Shown here piece after piece: positions 60,510 to 64,000 of a stretch of DNA of 64,000 nt. Every line of letters starts with the position of its first letter. Within the stretch, counting starts at the first letter, position 1. The stretch lies in NCBI GenBank assembly GCA_020081605.1, contig JAHREC010000011.1:992001-1056000 (forward strand), read 5' to 3'. The DNA is from Albifimbria verrucaria (lineage: Eukaryota > Ascomycota > Sordariomycetes > Hypocreales > Stachybotryaceae). A program made the translations under genes and the position numbers. The notes under the pieces are model-generated. The model was not told the origin of the DNA, searched no databases, and saw only the letters and a program-made list of their open reading frames with translations.

Positions 60510-61363
60510 TTTTACGCATGCGGTCGATTTTATAATGCCACTGTAGCGCTCTGCTGTGGATTGTTTTGTGCAAGTAAGTATGTTTTAGTTCGCCTCGTAG
60601 ACGATGCCACTATTTAAGATTCCTCAGTAGATGGGACGCATCTTTACCATCCTTTATTAGGGGTACTCTTAGATTGGGTGCCGTGGGCCTCCCGCGTCTC
60701 AGGCACCAAGGCATGGCAGGCCTCCTGCGTCTGAGCCATCATCTGGTGGTGGGCCTCCTACATTTGGAGACGTAGAAATGATGCAAGACCGTTGGGTAGC
60801 TTAGCAATTAATCTATTTGCAAGAGTAGACTTTACTTGTTTTGACATCTTCAGACGCAGGTCCATATCTCTTCTGCTCTTGCTATCAAAGTGTTGACACA
60901 ATTGCTATCTAAGGATGAGGATTTCACTCAGAGATTCTGCTCTTGCTTGGCGATATCATTCCAAGGACATTCAAAGGCATTCAAGATGAAAATAGAGACA
61001 TTATATGATTGGCGCATTAGATCACCCAGTCCAGCGTTGCAGCAATACAGACTTATGTGGGTCTTGCAATATCAAAAGTTGAACGTGTTTTGGGGCCAAA
61101 TCTCATGACAAACGGAGTTCAGAATACCGGCGTTGAGTCTTGGATCTTCGGATCACGCCAACACGCCTTGCCACGGCATATCATGGGCCAAAAACCAACT
61201 GCACGTTATCTAACGGTTCTAACACTGGAGGAGAGATTTTGAATGATGTCACATAATTGAGAACGAGGACGAATGCACCATCGAACAGGGTCAGCTTGCA
61301 TTAAGCTGTCAATTTATGTTTGGTATGTGATAACTTGAATTGATATTTTTACGTCTAAGCTAC
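60510..61363. other. Intergenic region with a 33-base repeat
   Basis: Promoter of the RBR gene, a tandem repeat listed separately, and the 3' flank of the subtilisin. Short frames at 60890-61242 have no recognisable motif. Confidence 0.45.
60685..60783. repeat. Three-copy 33-base tandem repeat
   Basis: GGGCCTCCCGCGTCTCAGG-like copies start at 60685, 60718 and 60751, exactly 33 bases apart. The third copy is diverged at its end. The block is GC-rich inside AT-richer DNA. Confidence 0.7.
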
Positions 61364-62809
<1,446 letters not shown>

Positions 62810-64000
62810 GATGTATACTAAAAGAAGGACTTGGCCTGAATAGACTAAAAGAGTGGTGAGTGAGGGTGGTGAAGTCAGTTTAATTGAGCAGGAAGACGTC
62901 GCTTTTATGTTCACTTGACTACCTCATGGCTGGGCCTTAAAAAGACCTTCAGATATTACGACGTCAGAGTGTATGATTGTCATTTTGCCTAAGAATCTCC
63001 AAATCCACGCTATATTGATTTCCCGTTCAAAGCTTCCTAAAAGAACCACGGCTGGCATTTCCTAGTGCGGAAGGTAATCGTTTAGTCGATGAATCTGGGG
63101 TCCCTTTAACCCGTGGAGCCGCAATTTCTTGGGCCTCAACCGTGGTCCGGTCTCGGCTAAGGAGAAAGTGGAACTGGCCTCGGGATGTGAATAACTCCCA
63201 GTTCCAACAACGATCTCTTCGCTCCTGTAGCAAATTATTTCTCTACATATTACGAGCTATGTGACCTAAGGCTCACGGAAATTACAGGTCTTTGAATCTA
63301 AGGAAAAGTACAGTCCTCACTTCTCCTTGGAACAGCATGTCACGACTCTATTGAGTGATAGATCAGGGGTTCTGAATTGCCCCATCAGGGTTGCCTTGGG
63401 CCGTGTTTCGTGTGTGCATATTCAAGGCTATGAAACTTGATCTCAAGGGACTATAAGATCAGCATTAGCATAAGGTCGGGACATTAGAGCTGCATCGGAC
63501 ACATGCGATGCTACGGCTCGTGTCCTGCCAGTCGGGATCTAGCCTGCCCCACGACAGCCACGTACTAGCCAGGATCTAGCATCACCACGATTTGCCAAGA
63601 CAGGTCTGAAACCACCTCCTAAAATGAGTGTAGGCGACGAATGGATTGAGTCATGTTGTACTTGGATTTCGCTACGGGCAAGTGTGAGCCCCAGGAAATG
63701 GGAGAAACAAGTTGTTGAAGCCTTCGGTACGGTCAATCGAGCCACTAACCCTTCTCATCTCCCCGGCCTGTTGCATAACAGTGCATTCACAACATTTTAT
63801 TGAGCATTGAACATAATGCTTATCGATTGTTCATCCCATGGACCCATCGCGCGCCCTGCTTTAAACCTATTTTGCCGCAACCTTAACTGCCAAGAGCCGT
63901 CAACGATCCGGCTCCCGAAATGTTCTCCACAACGCTCGGTGCAAGTCGAAATACGGTAGGTGCACATAAGGCGCCTGGAGTGGAATTGTACGAGCTTTTG
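62810..64000. other. Promoter of the subtilisin and further intergenic DNA
   Basis: No gene is supported up to the window end. Short frames on both strands lack motifs. Confidence 0.5.

Overview
This is a stretch of a filamentous ascomycete nuclear chromosome, most likely from a Sordariomycete of the order Hypocreales. The grounds are short GT-AG introns of about 46-76 nt with CTAAC/CTAAT-like branch sites, a vacuolar subtilisin that closely resembles hypocrealean Prb1-type proteases, and typical fungal families (STAND/NLR proteins, P450, HeLo domain, RBR ligase). The species cannot be fixed from the sequence.

Layout. 1-14.4 kb is visibly GC-rich, compact, housekeeping-like DNA: a vacuolar serine protease (+, 1796-3454), a basic/serine-rich conserved protein (+, 4136-7226), a membrane-anchored platelet-activating-factor acetylhydrolase-like lipase (-, 7513-9160) and a five-exon conserved protein with a Gly/Trp-rich tail (-, 11577-13211). 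From about 14.6 to 28.6 kb lies gene-poor DNA in which I find no intact gene, only coding-like fragments. From 28.6 to 63 kb is an accessory block dominated by signalling and nonself-recognition families: a cAMP-receptor-like GPCR (+), a HeLo-domain pseudokinase (-) divergent from a catalytically complete protein kinase (+), a secreted five-repeat protein (-), an OTT_1508-like deaminase (-), a cytochrome P450 (-), a NACHT-WD40-like STAND protein (-) divergent from a SesB-hydrolase/NB-ARC/ankyrin STAND protein (+), a GH134-type mannanase (+), an RBR ubiquitin ligase (-) and a secreted proteinase-K-like subtilisin (-).

How the genes may work together. Two head-to-head pairs stand out, each with about 750 bp between start codons: HeLo-pseudokinase with active kinase, and NACHT-STAND with NB-ARC-STAND. 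HeLo domains are fungal cell-death effectors and STAND proteins are the fungal NLR-like sensors, so the block reads as a candidate nonself-recognition or programmed-cell-death island. That is an inference from domain content and arrangement only.

Sequence quality matters here. Nearly every long gene is broken by isolated one-base deletions, almost always in short homopolymer runs. Adding one base per break makes the coding length of every affected gene a multiple of three. Highly conserved genes such as the vacuolar protease are affected as much as accessory genes. I therefore read the breaks mainly as base-calling or assembly errors, not as real pseudogenes. Gene coordinates below span the whole broken gene.
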